Below are positions 35,128 to 44,738 of a stretch of DNA of 64,000 nucleotides, one piece after another (position 1 is the first letter of the stretch; the number at the start of each line of letters is the position of its first letter). Source of the DNA: Hyphomonadaceae bacterium (GTDB lineage Bacteria > Pseudomonadota > Alphaproteobacteria > Caulobacterales > Maricaulaceae); NCBI GenBank assembly GCA_013001295.1, contig JABDMW010000047.1, positions 1-64,000 on the forward strand, given 5' to 3'. The notes beneath the pieces are model-generated. The model was not told where the DNA came from, did not search any database, and saw only the letters and a list, made by a program, of their open reading frames with translations. Position numbers and translations under genes: made by a program.

Positions 35128-36591
35128 TTACAGTCCTGCCAACCTTGGTTTCGGCAATTTCTCTCTCGCCAATTCTTCTCCGTAGACGCCACCGCCGAGC
35201 GCAAGATGCAATCTGACACGATTTGCCAACCGTTCCTTGCGGGCGCTGATCAACTGACCTTCCGAAGATATTCTTCGGCTTTGTGCGTCCAATAATTGTA
35301 ATATACTTGCCAAGCCTTCGCTGAACCTTAGCTCAAGTCGTTCTTCAGCCTTTTGAGCCTCCTCAAGGGCAATTTCAAGAGCATCTTCCCGTTCGCGCAG
35401 CCGGTCTTCGGCGTCGAGGGCGTCCTCAACCTCTCGGTAGGCGGTAAGCGCCGTATCCGCATAAGACTCCAATTGTTGGTTTAAGACCGCTTCATTGCGC
35501 GCGACTTCAGCCCTTAAAGCACCGCCTTCGAACAACGGCGCGGTTAAACCACCGGCAATCGAGGCTATAAGGTTATCGAGACTGAACAGGCGTTGGATTG
35601 AGCCGCCGTTCGAATTTACACCCCCATCAAGTGTCAGGCGCGGTAAGAGGTTCTTTTGCGATATGTCGACGCGAAGACCGGCCGCTTGCATTCTGCGCTC
35701 GGCAGCCAAAAGATCTGGCCGGCGCAGAAAAATTTCACCAGGTGATCCTGCGCCCGTCAAAGGGGGCAATGGTGGCAATTCATTTTGAGCTTGCAAGGCA
35801 TCAGCAGGGTAGCGGCGCAATATTGTTTCGAGTGATCGGGCTGTTGAAGATTCGTTCTGGCGCCGCAAAGCTAATGTGGCCTCGGCATTGGCCAATGCCG
35901 ACCTAGCCAGTCTGAAATCAGAAGAGCCTGATACACCACCGTCAAACCGGCGTTTGGTCAATCGCAATGCACGTTCTTGTGTTTGGACATTACGTTCTGC
36001 CAGATCGGTCAATAGCCGGGCTTCTGTCAGGTTGAACCAGGTTTGCGCGGTCAGGCCGGCGATCGCCAATCGTGTTCCTGCATAATCTGCATTGCTGGCT
36101 TCAGCTTCAATATCGCCTGCATTCGCCGTGTCGCGTATGCGTCCCCACATATCGACTTCCCAACTGACTGACCCGCCCAGGCCGAAGCTTGACCGGCTCG
36201 GAATGTTGTCTTCTGCAATCTCGGTCCGGCTTGCATTGGAACTTGCACCGATGCGCGGATAAAGCCCCGATCGTGAGGATTTGGCCCCGGCTTCGGCAGC
36301 CGCCAATCGTGCTGCGGCCAAGCGTACATCCGTGTTCGCTCGCATGGCTTCTTGGATCAGATTCAATAATACGGGATCATTAAAGTCCGCGACCCAGTCC
36401 GTCGACGGCAGTCGATCTGGAGCAGGTTCTACCCAATCAACTTGACCTGTATCAGCGTTTTGTGGCGCGGCAGGGATTTCAACACTTGGTGATGTTGCTT
36501 CAGGATTTATATTACCCAGACCTGTGGTCGCGCAAGCTGATAGCCCCAGTGCGCTGACGGAAAACAATAATGTTGCGGTCATTGATCGCAT
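35128..36591 (-). CDS. Outer-membrane efflux lipoprotein (NodT/OprM family)
   Basis: A 487-residue outer-membrane factor with lipobox L-G-L-S-A-C near residue 19. It carries two OEP repeats, each with long alpha-hairpins; the first hairpin has A-N-T-D-V-R-L-A-A-A-R-L-A-A-A-E-A, and L-R-R-P-D-L-L-A-A-E-R-R-M-Q-A-A marks the NodT family. First gene of the efflux operon (outer membrane, adaptor, pump, probably M13 peptidase). GAGAGGAG precedes the ATG. No TetR/MarR-type regulator lies beside it. Confidence 0.94.
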   Translation of the reverse strand: MRSMTATLLFSVSALGLSACATTGLGNINPEATSPSVEIPAAPQNADTGQVDWVEPAPDRLPSTDWVADFNDPVLLNLIQEAMRANTDVRLAAARLAAAEAGAKSSRSGLYPRIGASSNASRTEIAEDNIPSRSSFGLGGSVSWEVDMWGRIRDTANAGDIEAEASNADYAGTRLAIAGLTAQTWFNLTEARLLTDLAERNVQTQERALRLTKRRFDGGVSGSSDFRLARSALANAEATLALRRQNESSTARSLETILRRYPADALQAQNELPPLPPLTGAGSPGEIFLRRPDLLAAERRMQAAGLRVDISQKNLLPRLTLDGGVNSNGGSIQRLFSLDNLIASIAGGLTAPLFEGGALRAEVARNEAVLNQQLESYADTALTAYREVEDALDAEDRLREREDALEIALEEAQKAEERLELRFSEGLASILQLLDAQSRRISSEGQLISARKERLANRVRLHLALGGGVYGEELAREKLPKPRLAGL

Positions 36592-36745
36592 GTATTCGCT
36601 CCTCTCGAACCATAAATACGATCTACATAGCGAAAGTCAATCATTAATTATTGAAAAACGATAAATCGTGCAAACGCGCATTTATTTTGTTATAGCGGCC
36701 AGAAATGGATTAAAATTTCCAATATTTGTTTATTCGCAATAAAAA

Positions 36746-36767
36746 AAGCCCCGGATCACCGGGGCTT
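36746..36767 (-). terminator. Terminator of gcrA
   Basis: Stem AAGCCCCGG / CCGGGGCTT with loop ATCA, followed on the minus strand by a run of T (complement of the A-run 36741-36747). It lies 24 bp after the gcrA stop and is a textbook intrinsic terminator. Confidence 0.9.
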
Positions 36768-36790
36768 CAAAATCGTATTCTGTTAGGCGC

Positions 36791-37291
36791 TTATCGAAGG
36801 GCTCGATATTTGCGTTGTCCCAGAGCTTTGGCCGGCTGACCCCGTCGGCGCGCTGGCTGATAGGCAAGCTGTGAATGGGCTTTGCAGTAGGGATCTGCTT
36901 TATCTGTTCCGCGCCCGCAAAACCGGAATTCCGATGTTGATGGATCGCCGATCGGCCATTTGCACATATGTTCTGTAATGGTCAGAATGGTTGCATATTT
37001 TCCATCGGGCAATTGCTTGGCTTCCAACGGGATGGGCGCTGGTGCCGGCGGTGCCCGTCTTGGCATCCGCGGCGCGGCTGGCGTCGCGGCGCGGGTTCGG
37101 GTCGCAGCGGGACGTGGTGCACGTTTAACAGGCCGCGATGGTTTTGCCCGTCCGGACAGCCCGAGCCGGTGAACCTTTCCAATCACCGCGTTTCGGGTAA
37201 CGCCACCCAATTGCTTGGCAATCTGACTGGCACTTAAGCCTTCCGCCCAAAGTTTTGAAAGAATTTCTACTCTATCTTCTGTCCAAGCCAT
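36791..37291 (-). CDS. gcrA: Cell-cycle regulator GcrA
   Basis: A 166-residue GcrA. The N-terminal HTH M-A-W-T-E-D-R-V-E-x-L-x-K-L-W-x-E-G-L-S-A-S-Q-I-A-x-x-L-G is diagnostic, with T-R-N-A-V-I-G-K-V-H-R-L-G-L-S-G-R. A Pro/Ala/Arg-rich linker follows (about residues 50-90), then the C-terminal sigma-70-binding part with C-K-W-P-I-G-D-P, F-R-F-C-G and P-Y-C-x-x-H. GcrA binds RNA polymerase sigma-70 and activates promoters carrying methylated GANTC, linking transcription to replication with CcrM, DnaA and CtrA. A 24-bp palindrome lies 28 bp upstream of its start. Confidence 0.97.
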   Translation of the reverse strand: MAWTEDRVEILSKLWAEGLSASQIAKQLGGVTRNAVIGKVHRLGLSGRAKPSRPVKRAPRPAATRTRAATPAAPRMPRRAPPAPAPIPLEAKQLPDGKYATILTITEHMCKWPIGDPSTSEFRFCGRGTDKADPYCKAHSQLAYQPARRRGQPAKALGQRKYRALR

Positions 37292-37319
37292 ATAGATCCC
37301 CCTTGGCTAAAAAAATGAT

Positions 37320-37343
37320 GCAAACACTACATGTAGTGTTTGC
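37320..37343. promoter_or_regulatory. 24-bp perfect palindrome upstream of gcrA, NrdR-box-like
   Basis: The half-site GCAAACACTACA is followed directly by its exact reverse complement. The inner 16 bases (37324-37339) agree with 14 of 16 positions of the NrdR box consensus acaCwAtATaTwGtgt. Located 28 bp before the gcrA ATG and 218 bp before the divergent ABC permease. I see only one box, whereas NrdR sites usually come in pairs. Confidence 0.7.
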
Positions 37344-37561
37344 CATCTAAAAATGATGCGGGATTTGGCCCGCTTTCACAACATATCGTACTTATATAAA
37401 CTGAAGATACAAGATAGAGGATCAATCTATCCACAGTTTTCTATATATTGTGTCGATATTTTTGCCGAGCTGTGATTTTTATGTAACAAATTGCGCTCTT
37501 ATTCAGCTTGGCGAAGTGGTTTTGCCGTGGTAGAGGCGGATACTTGCAAAGGTGATTTGAC

Positions 37562-38395
37562 ATGAGTTCGCAAGGACAATCCAAAGGATTGATGATGGAA
37601 GGATTGGCCCCCAGCCAAACGCGGGAATTCGGCCCCGTTAATTGGCTTGGGCTCTGGACTCTGTACAAAAAAGAAGTGATGCGCTTTATGCGCGTTGGGC
37701 CGCAAACACTGTTGGCGCCTGTTGTTTCGAACGTCCTTTATATGACGGTGTTTGTCTTTGCATTTGCAGAAAACAGTTCAGGCGGATCTGCTGAGTTTAT
37801 CCGGTTTTTAGCGCCTGGACTGGTGATGCTGGGCATCCTCAATAATTCTGCTGCGAATGCGTCATCGTCGATTATGACCGGAAAACTTATGGGCAGTATC
37901 GTTGATGTATTGATGCCGCCGCTTTCCTATGCCGAATTGGCGATCGGATATATCGGGGGCGCGATCACACGCGGGATCGTCGTTGCATTGGCAACGATCA
38001 TCGCCTTATCATTTTTCACGCCTCTCATTCCGGTGCATTTATGGGCAGTTTTGTATTTCGGTCTGTCCGCTGCTGCCGCGATGAGCATGATTGGCGTCTT
38101 GTCCGGCATTTGGGCGGAAAAGTTTGATCAACTCGCAGTCGTCAATCAATTCATCATTCTGCCCATGAGCTTTTTATCAGGCACATTTTATCATATCAGT
38201 TCACTGCCTGACATTTGGCAAAAAATATCATATGCCAACCCGCTGTTTTATTTCATCGACGGGTTTAGATTCGGATTTCTGGGCGAAGCGGATAGCAATA
38301 TCACAATCGGTATCGTGATGGCCGCCATCATCAACATAATTCTCTTCATCATCTGCCTGAAAGTTTTAAAATCAGGTTGGCGTCTCAAAGCTTAG
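37562..38395 (+). CDS. ABC-2 type transporter permease
   Basis: A 277-residue permease with six predicted TM segments and the ABC-2 signature region F-I-I-L-P-M-S-F-L-S-G-T-F-Y followed by P-L-F-Y-F-I-D-G-F-R-F-G-F-L-G. AAGGTGAT precedes the ATG. No ATPase gene is adjacent; the ATPase at 3171-4133 likewise lacks a permease and is a candidate partner. Such transporters export lipids, drugs or polysaccharides. It sits 14 bp before argD, so it may be co-transcribed with argD-argF-hslO, although the functions look unrelated. Confidence 0.9.
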   Translation: MSSQGQSKGLMMEGLAPSQTREFGPVNWLGLWTLYKKEVMRFMRVGPQTLLAPVVSNVLYMTVFVFAFAENSSGGSAEFIRFLAPGLVMLGILNNSAANASSSIMTGKLMGSIVDVLMPPLSYAELAIGYIGGAITRGIVVALATIIALSFFTPLIPVHLWAVLYFGLSAAAAMSMIGVLSGIWAEKFDQLAVVNQFIILPMSFLSGTFYHISSLPDIWQKISYANPLFYFIDGFRFGFLGEADSNITIGIVMAAIINIILFIICLKVLKSGWRLKA

Positions 38396-38409
38396 TTCAA
38401 GGAAACCTC

Positions 38410-39612
38410 ATGGCTGCTAATGATCATCTCTATAATTGTTACTCACCGCCGGAAATGGAATTCGTCCGCGGTGAGGGTGCTTATTTGTATACCGAGGATG
38501 GTGATAAATATCTCGATTTTATCGCCGGTATTGCGGTCAATGGGTTGGGACACGGTCATCCTGCCATGGTCAAAGCCGTCAAAGAACAAGCTGAAAAATT
38601 GTGGCATCTCTCGAATATGTTCCGCACAAAAGGACAATACACGCTTTCGGAAAAATACTGTGCGGCGACATTTGCTGACAAAGTATTTTTTACAAACTCG
38701 GGTGCTGAAGCGGTCGAGTGCGCAATCAAAACCGCGCGTCGTTGCCAATTTGTAGAGGGGCATGAAGACCGCTTTGAAATTCTGACTTTGCAAGGCGCCT
38801 TTCACGGGCGAACCATGGCGACGATCAACGCGGGCGGCAATCCAAAATATCTGGAAGGGTTCGGGCCGGCCATGCCTGGATTTACCAGCCTTCCATTTGG
38901 GGATCTCGAAATTATTAAGGAATCGATCAGTGATAAAACCGCTGCGATCCTTCTCGAGCCAGTTCAAGGCGAAGGCGGTGTTCGTGCGCTTGATACGAAA
39001 TTTCTCAAAGACGTTCGCGACCTGTGTGATGAGCACGGACTCCTCCTTATTTACGATGAAGTTCAGTGCGGCGCGGGACGCACAGGCAAACTTTTTGCGC
39101 ATCAATGGGCAAATGGGAACGCTGACCCGGATATCATGGCGGTCGCCAAAGGAATGGGTGGTGGGTTCCCGATGGGCGCTTGTCTTGCCACGGAGCGTGC
39201 TGCTGCGGGCATGGTTGTGGGTACCCATGGATCGACTTATGGCGGCAACCCGATGGCGATGGCTGCGGCCAACGCTGCGTTTGACGAACTGACCAAGCCG
39301 GAGCTCATGGATAATGTCAATAAAATGAGCAATTTCCTCATGCAACAGTTTGAAGGCCTGAAACAGGCGCATCCCGAAGTCGTCGAAGACGTCCGGGGCA
39401 AAGGACTGCTTTGCGGCATGAAGCTAAAGAAAAAAGCCCTCGACGTTCGTAATCTGGCCAGAACGCATAATCTACTCGTGGGAAATGCTGGCGACAACGT
39501 CTTGCGCATGGCTCCACCATTGATCATTTCCGAAGATCATGTCCGTGAAGCTATTGCCATTTTGGATCAAGTGTTCACGGAAGCCAAAGCAATGGATGAT
39601 TTTGATGGCTAG
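38410..39612 (+). CDS. argD: Acetylornithine/succinyldiaminopimelate aminotransferase
   Basis: A 400-residue class III PLP aminotransferase. The PLP lysine lies in [22 protein letters not shown] and [11 protein letters not shown] are also present. It forms N-acetylornithine in arginine synthesis and may also serve lysine synthesis. Start ATG 38410 follows CAAGGAA. The end overlaps argF by 8 bases, giving tight coupling. Confidence 0.95.
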   Translation: MAANDHLYNCYSPPEMEFVRGEGAYLYTEDGDKYLDFIAGIAVNGLGHGHPAMVKAVKEQAEKLWHLSNMFRTKGQYTLSEKYCAATFADKVFFTNSGAEAVECAIKTARRCQFVEGHEDRFEILTLQGAFHGRTMATINAGGNPKYLEGFGPAMPGFTSLPFGDLEIIKESISDKTAAILLEPVQGEGGVRALDTKFLKDVRDLCDEHGLLLIYDEVQCGAGRTGKLFAHQWANGNADPDIMAVAKGMGGGFPMGACLATERAAAGMVVGTHGSTYGGNPMAMAAANAAFDELTKPELMDNVNKMSNFLMQQFEGLKQAHPEVVEDVRGKGLLCGMKLKKKALDVRNLARTHNLLVGNAGDNVLRMAPPLIISEDHVREAIAILDQVFTEAKAMDDFDG

Positions 39613-40528
39613 GCATTTCTTAAGTCTCGCAGACATTCCGGCATCCGAGTTGCGTGCTGTCTTGGATGAGGCGCATCGCCGCAAGAAAGCCCGTGTGGGC
39701 TTTGCCAAAGGAAGACCGGATCAGGATACGCCGTTAAAAGATCATGTGTTGGCAATGTTGTTCGAGAAAAGCTCCACGCGGACGCGCTTTTCATTTGATA
39801 TTGCCATGAAGCAACTTGGGGGATCGAATATCACAGCAACATCCTCCGATATGCAGCTTGGCCGTGGTGAAACGATCGAGGATACTGCCAAGGTATTGTC
39901 GCGTTTTGTGGATGGAATAATGCTCAGAGCCAATAGCCATGATGACTTGATTGCCTTGGCTCAAAACTCAAAAATTCCGGTTATCAACGGTCTGACGGAT
40001 TATAATCACCCGTGCCAAATCATGGCCGATTTACAAACGTTGGAAGAAAAAGGACGCACGCTTAAGGACCTGCGCCTTACATGGGTCGGGGATGGCAATA
40101 ATGTCGCGATAAGTTTCATCAATGCCGCGTCTAAGTTTGGGTACGAACTCCGCTTATCTTGTCCCGATGGCTACAAGCCTAGCGGACAGGATATGGAACG
40201 GGCCCGGGCCAGCGGCGGTAATGTCAAATTGGTAGATGACCCCGTGACAGCTTGCGCGCAATCAGATGTTGTCATCGCCGATACCTGGGTGTCCATGGGC
40301 GATACGGATGCGGAACAAAAAATGAAAGACCTTGAGGCGCATCAAGTGAATGATGCGCTGATGTCAAAGGCCGACAAAGATGCCTTGTTTTTGCATTGCT
40401 TACCGGCACATCGCGGTGAAGAAGTAAGTGCCAGTGTGATCGACGGGCCCGCCTCCGTGGTCTTTGATGAAGCTGAAAACCGGTTACACGCTCAAAAGGC
40501 GATTTTGAAATGGTGTTTCGAGGCTTAA
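39605..40528 (+). CDS. argF: Ornithine carbamoyltransferase
   Basis: A 307-residue OTCase. Carbamoyl phosphate site K-S-S-T-R-T-R-F, ornithine side D-Y-N-H-P-C-Q-I, and the catalytic H-C-L-P-A-H-R are all present. It makes citrulline. ATG 39605 lies within the end of argD. The argD-argF-hslO order is common in alphaproteobacteria. Confidence 0.97.
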   Translation: MARHFLSLADIPASELRAVLDEAHRRKKARVGFAKGRPDQDTPLKDHVLAMLFEKSSTRTRFSFDIAMKQLGGSNITATSSDMQLGRGETIEDTAKVLSRFVDGIMLRANSHDDLIALAQNSKIPVINGLTDYNHPCQIMADLQTLEEKGRTLKDLRLTWVGDGNNVAISFINAASKFGYELRLSCPDGYKPSGQDMERARASGGNVKLVDDPVTACAQSDVVIADTWVSMGDTDAEQKMKDLEAHQVNDALMSKADKDALFLHCLPAHRGEEVSASVIDGPASVVFDEAENRLHAQKAILKWCFEA

Positions 40529-40587
40529 GCGGGCCTTGAAATGCCGACGGCAGTCCCCACATGCGTCTCTCACACAGAGAGTAAGAA

Positions 40588-41532
40588 ATGAAAACTGAAG
40601 AGATAAATGTCGATGTCAACTTGCCGATGGTCGACGACAATGTTGCCGCCGTACAAATCGGCGATGGATCGGTACGCGGTCGGATTATCCGTATGGGGCC
40701 TGCGCTCGATACGGCTCTGGGCCAAAACAGATATCCCGTACCGGTCGCGCGCTTGTTGGGCGAGGCGGTTTTGATCAGTGGGCTTGTCGCTCGAAGCTTG
40801 AAATTTGATGGCAAACTTCTGGTACAAGCGACCGGCACGAATGAAGGTGCCGTTTCAATGATCGTTGCTGAATCTACGACCGACGGTCATGTCAGGGCTT
40901 ATGCGCGTTACGACCAAGACAGCCTAGACCGGATTACAGCGGTGGATACTGTGCCCGGCGCGGACATGCTTATGAGCGGCGGTGAAAGTGGTGGGACTTT
41001 TGCAATGACAATTGACCAAGGCCCGGACATGGACCGATACCAGGGCTTGGCTGCTATTGAAGGGCAGTCGCTGGCCGCATGCGCGGAACATTATTTTCGT
41101 CAAAGTGAGCAAATTCCAACGCGGTTACAGCTTGCAGTTGGGCAATTGTTGATGCCCGGCCAGGAGGCTGGATGGCGGGGCGGTGGCCTTATGGTGCAGC
41201 GGATCGCCGGAGATCGAGCGCGAAGTGAAACAGAAGACGCCTGGGATTTGAGCAGAGCCGTGATGTCGACGGTATCTGACGAAGAGCTGTTGGATCCTGA
41301 TTTGGCAACCGATCACTTATTGTATCGACTCTTTCATGAAATGGGTGTTCAGCGTGCCAATCCAGATCAGATACTCGCGCGATGTTCCTGCTCACGTGAC
41401 AGGTTGCATGAAACGCTTGTTACATTTGATCGCAAGGATCGTGAAGACATGTTGCAAGACGGTAATGTGACAGCCAATTGTGAGTTTTGTGCGACCGATT
41501 ACATTTTCACAAAAGAAGACCTGGGTCTTTAG
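40588..41532 (+). CDS. hslO: Hsp33 redox-regulated chaperone
   Basis: A 314-residue Hsp33. The C-terminal redox zinc switch is C-S-C-S near residue 269 and C-E-F-C near residue 300, the C-x-C and C-x-x-C pair that releases zinc on oxidation and activates holdase function under oxidative or chlorine stress. Follows argF after 59 bp. Its stop overlaps the convergent trkH stop by 4 bases. Confidence 0.95.
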   Translation: MKTEEINVDVNLPMVDDNVAAVQIGDGSVRGRIIRMGPALDTALGQNRYPVPVARLLGEAVLISGLVARSLKFDGKLLVQATGTNEGAVSMIVAESTTDGHVRAYARYDQDSLDRITAVDTVPGADMLMSGGESGGTFAMTIDQGPDMDRYQGLAAIEGQSLAACAEHYFRQSEQIPTRLQLAVGQLLMPGQEAGWRGGGLMVQRIAGDRARSETEDAWDLSRAVMSTVSDEELLDPDLATDHLLYRLFHEMGVQRANPDQILARCSCSRDRLHETLVTFDRKDREDMLQDGNVTANCEFCATDYIFTKEDLGL

Positions 41533-42977
41533 GCGCGCCAGAATGACGGCGTAAGCAAAACCAACGCCGTGACGATTTCGAGACGCCCGATCAACATGCC
41601 CATCATCAACACCCATTTGGCACTATCCGGGAGCGATTGGTAATTTCCAGTTGGCCCAATGATGTTGCCAAGGCCAGGGCCAACATTGGCAATAGAACTG
41701 GCGGCGCCGGACCAGGCGGTTATTGAATCAAGTCCAATGAGGGACAATAAGATCGCGCTGACCGCGAAGCACGTCATAAATAGAAAAAAGAAGCCCATCA
41801 CGGAAAAGACAACGGCTTCGGGCAATGGTTTTCCGCCGTAGCGCATGGGAGCCACGGCGTGCTGTCGGGGCATTTTAAACAGGTATGCACGTAGAGCTTC
41901 AAAAGCGACCTGATATCTGAAGATTTTAATCGAACATGCGGTTGAGCCTGCACAGCCACCGACAAACATGAACGCAAAAAATGCCGCGACGGCGAACGGG
42001 CCCCACGCGTTGTAATCGGTAGTCGCATAACCAGTCCCGGTGACAATCGAGATGACATTAAAAGCAGTGAGGCGTACGGCGTTACTTCCGGTGTGTATTG
42101 AGTTTATCCACAAATAGCACGTCATCACGGTGATAAACAAAACAATGACGAGCAGGAATGCCCGCATTTGCGGATCAAACAAGGCGGGGCGGATATTGCC
42201 GCGTACCGCGAGAAGATAAATCCCAAACGGCAAGGCGCCAGCCAGCATAAACGCGATTCCCACCAGATCCGCACCGTCGTCCATAAAACCGCCGAGTGAC
42301 GCGTCTGATGTCGAGTATCCGCCTGTCGCGATGGTTGTCATGGCGTGCGCAATTGCGTCAAACCCGTTCATTCCCACAGCCATGTAACAGATGGCACACA
42401 GAACAGTCAGTCCCAAATAAATCAAACCAATTGCCTTGGCCAATTCGGCGGCATTGGGCAGGATTTTATCGCCCATATCGGAGCTTTCCAACCGAAACAA
42501 CTGCATGCCGCCCACATTCAACATCGGGAGGATTGCCATGGCTGTGACGATAATCCCGACACCGCCAATCCATTGCAGGATAGAACGCCAAAGCAAAACG
42601 CCTTTCGGCGCATCGTCCAGGCCAGTCATCACTGTCGAGCCGGTTGTTGTGATCCCGGACACGGCTTCAAATAAGGAATCAGTTATACCAAGCCCGATGG
42701 ATGACAGTAAAAGTGGGAAGGCGGCAAAAATTGACATGCCGACCCAGGAAACGGTGGTGAGCAGGAACGCGCCGCGTGCCCGGAAACGAGCGTTCGGAGC
42801 GTAATTGGTCAAAGTCATCACGCCACCAAATAATGTTGTGACAAACCCCGCCACGCCAAACGCTTGCCAACTTACATCGCGATAGGCGAGGTCAACAAAC
42901 ATAGGAATAAACATGATGACACCGAGGGCGGCAATCATCATGCCTGTGACATAGAGGACGGGACGTAAATCCGGCAT
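41529..42977 (-). CDS. trkH: Trk/Ktr family potassium uptake protein TrkH
   Basis: A 482-residue integral membrane protein with the four M1-P-M2 repeats of the SKT superfamily. Selectivity-filter-like segments are visible as G-I-T-T-T-G-S-T-V, A-T-G-G-Y-S-T-S-D, V-T-G-T-G-Y-A-T-T-D and N-V-G-P-G-L-G-N-I, each at the expected pore-loop position. It takes up K+ at the inner membrane with a TrkA-type NAD-binding subunit, which is not in the window. Confidence 0.94.
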   Translation of the reverse strand: MPDLRPVLYVTGMMIAALGVIMFIPMFVDLAYRDVSWQAFGVAGFVTTLFGGVMTLTNYAPNARFRARGAFLLTTVSWVGMSIFAAFPLLLSSIGLGITDSLFEAVSGITTTGSTVMTGLDDAPKGVLLWRSILQWIGGVGIIVTAMAILPMLNVGGMQLFRLESSDMGDKILPNAAELAKAIGLIYLGLTVLCAICYMAVGMNGFDAIAHAMTTIATGGYSTSDASLGGFMDDGADLVGIAFMLAGALPFGIYLLAVRGNIRPALFDPQMRAFLLVIVLFITVMTCYLWINSIHTGSNAVRLTAFNVISIVTGTGYATTDYNAWGPFAVAAFFAFMFVGGCAGSTACSIKIFRYQVAFEALRAYLFKMPRQHAVAPMRYGGKPLPEAVVFSVMGFFFLFMTCFAVSAILLSLIGLDSITAWSGAASSIANVGPGLGNIIGPTGNYQSLPDSAKWVLMMGMLIGRLEIVTALVLLTPSFWRA

Positions 42978-43035
42978 GTGTTTTGATTTAGCCTAAACGC
43001 GGCGAAGTGCAAGGGGCACTGTTGTGGTGGTTGCC

Positions 43036-43428
43036 TTAATTGATTGTGCGATGATCAAAGGGGCTGTCGAGTGAAAAGGCAGGGATGTCGACATCAAAGC
43101 GTTCGCCCTGCTTGTTTTCAACCTGATAAGTTCCGAGCATAATGCCAGACGGAGCCGAGAGCGGCGCACCTGATGTATAGCGGAATGTTTCTCCAGGTTT
43201 TAGGACGGGTTTTTCACCCACCACGCCATCACCACGAACTTCCTGTACCTGACCATCGCGATCAGCGATTCGCCAGAACCGTTCCATAACTTGAAGGTCT
43301 TCGCTGCCCTTATTTTCAATCTCAACAGTATACGCCCAGATGTAACGATCATCAGCAGGTGATGATTGGTCGGCCAGAAAATCCGGCTCAACGCGGACAA
43401 CGACATTGCGAGTTGTTTGTTCGTACAT
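43036..43428 (-). CDS. apaG: ApaG protein (Co2+/Mg2+ efflux protein family)
   Basis: A 130-residue ApaG with the immunoglobulin-like fold: Y-I-W-A-Y-T-V-E-I-E-N-K-G, V-M-E-R-F-W-R-I-A-D, V-R-G-D-G-V-V-G-E-K-P-V-L-K-P-G and Y-T-S-G-A-P-L. The historical link is to Co2+ resistance and diadenosine tetraphosphate metabolism; the biochemical role is unsettled. ATG 43428 is chosen on conservation and a GGTGG site; upstream ATG 43497 would add an unconserved 23 residues. Confidence 0.93.
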   Translation of the reverse strand: MYEQTTRNVVVRVEPDFLADQSSPADDRYIWAYTVEIENKGSEDLQVMERFWRIADRDGQVQEVRGDGVVGEKPVLKPGETFRYTSGAPLSAPSGIMLGTYQVENKQGERFDVDIPAFSLDSPFDHRTIN

Positions 43429-43626
43429 ATTATTATCCACCCTCAATCCTCGTATCCGAGAGATTTTATTTATTCCCGATACCCTGATAACCGACAATTT
43501 AAAGCGCGCAAGCGAATAAACCAGTAGGGCGAGCGAATTGTGTTAATTTCCACCCCTCTATGGGGTTGTTAGTGAATTGAAAAAACACAGTTGTTTACCA
43601 CTCTCGCACTCTGTTAGAGAAGGACG

Positions 43627-44661
43627 ATGGAAAAAGAATCGCAAACACAATCAGGTATTTTGCCAAAACAGGAAATTGATCAATTGATCGTTTCGGAAAA
43701 TATCAATGCTGATACACCGATCGAGTCCGGACAAATTCAACCTGCATCCCTCGATTTGCGTTTGGGGCACATTGCCTATCGTTTGCGGGCAAGTTTTCTT
43801 CCTGGTGCGAAGCGAAAAATTTCGGATTGCTTAACCGACGATCTGGTTATGCATAAAATAGATTTGAGCAAAGGCGCAGTTTTGGAGACCGGGTGTGTGT
43901 ATCTCGTTCCGTTGCAGGAGAGTTTAAACTTACCAGAGCATTTATCTGCGCGGGCTAATCCTAAAAGTTCGACCGGGCGATTGGATGTATTTACGCGCGT
44001 AATTTCCGATGGGGCGGAACAGTTTGAGTCCATTGAGAGCGGCTATACCGGGCCTCTCTATGTGGAAATCGCACCCCGGACGTTCTCCGTATTGGCACGG
44101 CCGGGCGATAAGCTGGTCCAGATCAGATTCAGGCGGGGCCCCCAAAATGTATTGAGTACACAAACCGTCAGTATTGATTTAAATGCCAGCGATAGTGACG
44201 GGATTGTCGGCTGGCGCGCGCGGCGCCACAGCGGTTTGGTGGATTTGATGAAGATCGCCGGGCATCGCGCCAATGATTATTGGCAACCGGTCCGGGCTCC
44301 AGAGGGTTGGATCATTTTGGATCCGGACGAGTTTTATATTTTGGCGTCAAATGAAGCTGTTCAAATTCCAATTGACCAGGCGGCTGAAATGGCACCGATC
44401 GCACCGGAAATCGGAGAGTTTCGCGCCCACTATGCCGGTTTTTTTGACCCCGGGTTCGGCTTAAGGGAGGCGGGCGGTGCCGGATCGCGCGCGGTTTTGG
44501 AAGTGCGGGGACGGGACGTCCCGTTCATGTTGCGCCATGGGCAAGCGGTCGCCAAGCTGGAGTTTGAACCGTTAAGCGAAACGCCTGACCATCTCTACGG
44601 AACTCATGGTTCGCATTACCAGGCTCAGGGCCTGAGACTTTCAAAACATTTCAAGCTTTAA
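43627..44661 (+). CDS. dcd: 2'-deoxycytidine 5'-triphosphate deaminase, long form
   Basis: A 344-residue protein, roughly twice the length of E. coli Dcd. Q-P-A-S-L-D-L-R-L-G is at residues 38-47 and S-S-T-G-R-L-D-V-F-T-R near residue 118. The C-terminal half repeats the dUTPase/Dcd fold (F-D-P-G-F-G, A-V-L-E-V-R-G-R-D-V-P). This tandem form is usual in alphaproteobacteria. It deaminates dCTP to dUTP for thymidylate synthesis. AGAAGGACG precedes the ATG. Confidence 0.92.
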   Translation: MEKESQTQSGILPKQEIDQLIVSENINADTPIESGQIQPASLDLRLGHIAYRLRASFLPGAKRKISDCLTDDLVMHKIDLSKGAVLETGCVYLVPLQESLNLPEHLSARANPKSSTGRLDVFTRVISDGAEQFESIESGYTGPLYVEIAPRTFSVLARPGDKLVQIRFRRGPQNVLSTQTVSIDLNASDSDGIVGWRARRHSGLVDLMKIAGHRANDYWQPVRAPEGWIILDPDEFYILASNEAVQIPIDQAAEMAPIAPEIGEFRAHYAGFFDPGFGLREAGGAGSRAVLEVRGRDVPFMLRHGQAVAKLEFEPLSETPDHLYGTHGSHYQAQGLRLSKHFKL

Positions 44662-44670
44662 TCCAGTTTG

Positions 44671-44691
44671 GTTGCAATTATGACTTGCAAC
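44671..44691. promoter_or_regulatory. Inverted repeat GTTGCAA / TTGCAAC
   Basis: Two perfect 7-bp arms with a 7-bp spacer, 9 bp after the dcd stop and 47 bp before the S9 peptidase start. No T-run follows. Either a weak dcd terminator or an operator for the peptidase gene. Confidence 0.4.
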
Positions 44692-44738
44692 AGTATTCCC
44701 TATTCGCCTAGTTTTCAAAGAAAATAACTGGGGGATTT

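Noticed and set aside
37358-37373. GCGGG / CCCGC hairpin as a terminator upstream of gcrA
   Set aside because: No transcript is expected to end there, the stem is only 5 bp and no proper T-run follows.
38443-39372. Long antisense frame of about 310 codons opposite argD
   Set aside because: It mirrors the codon structure of argD, which has full family motifs; no ribosome site and no recognisable domain.
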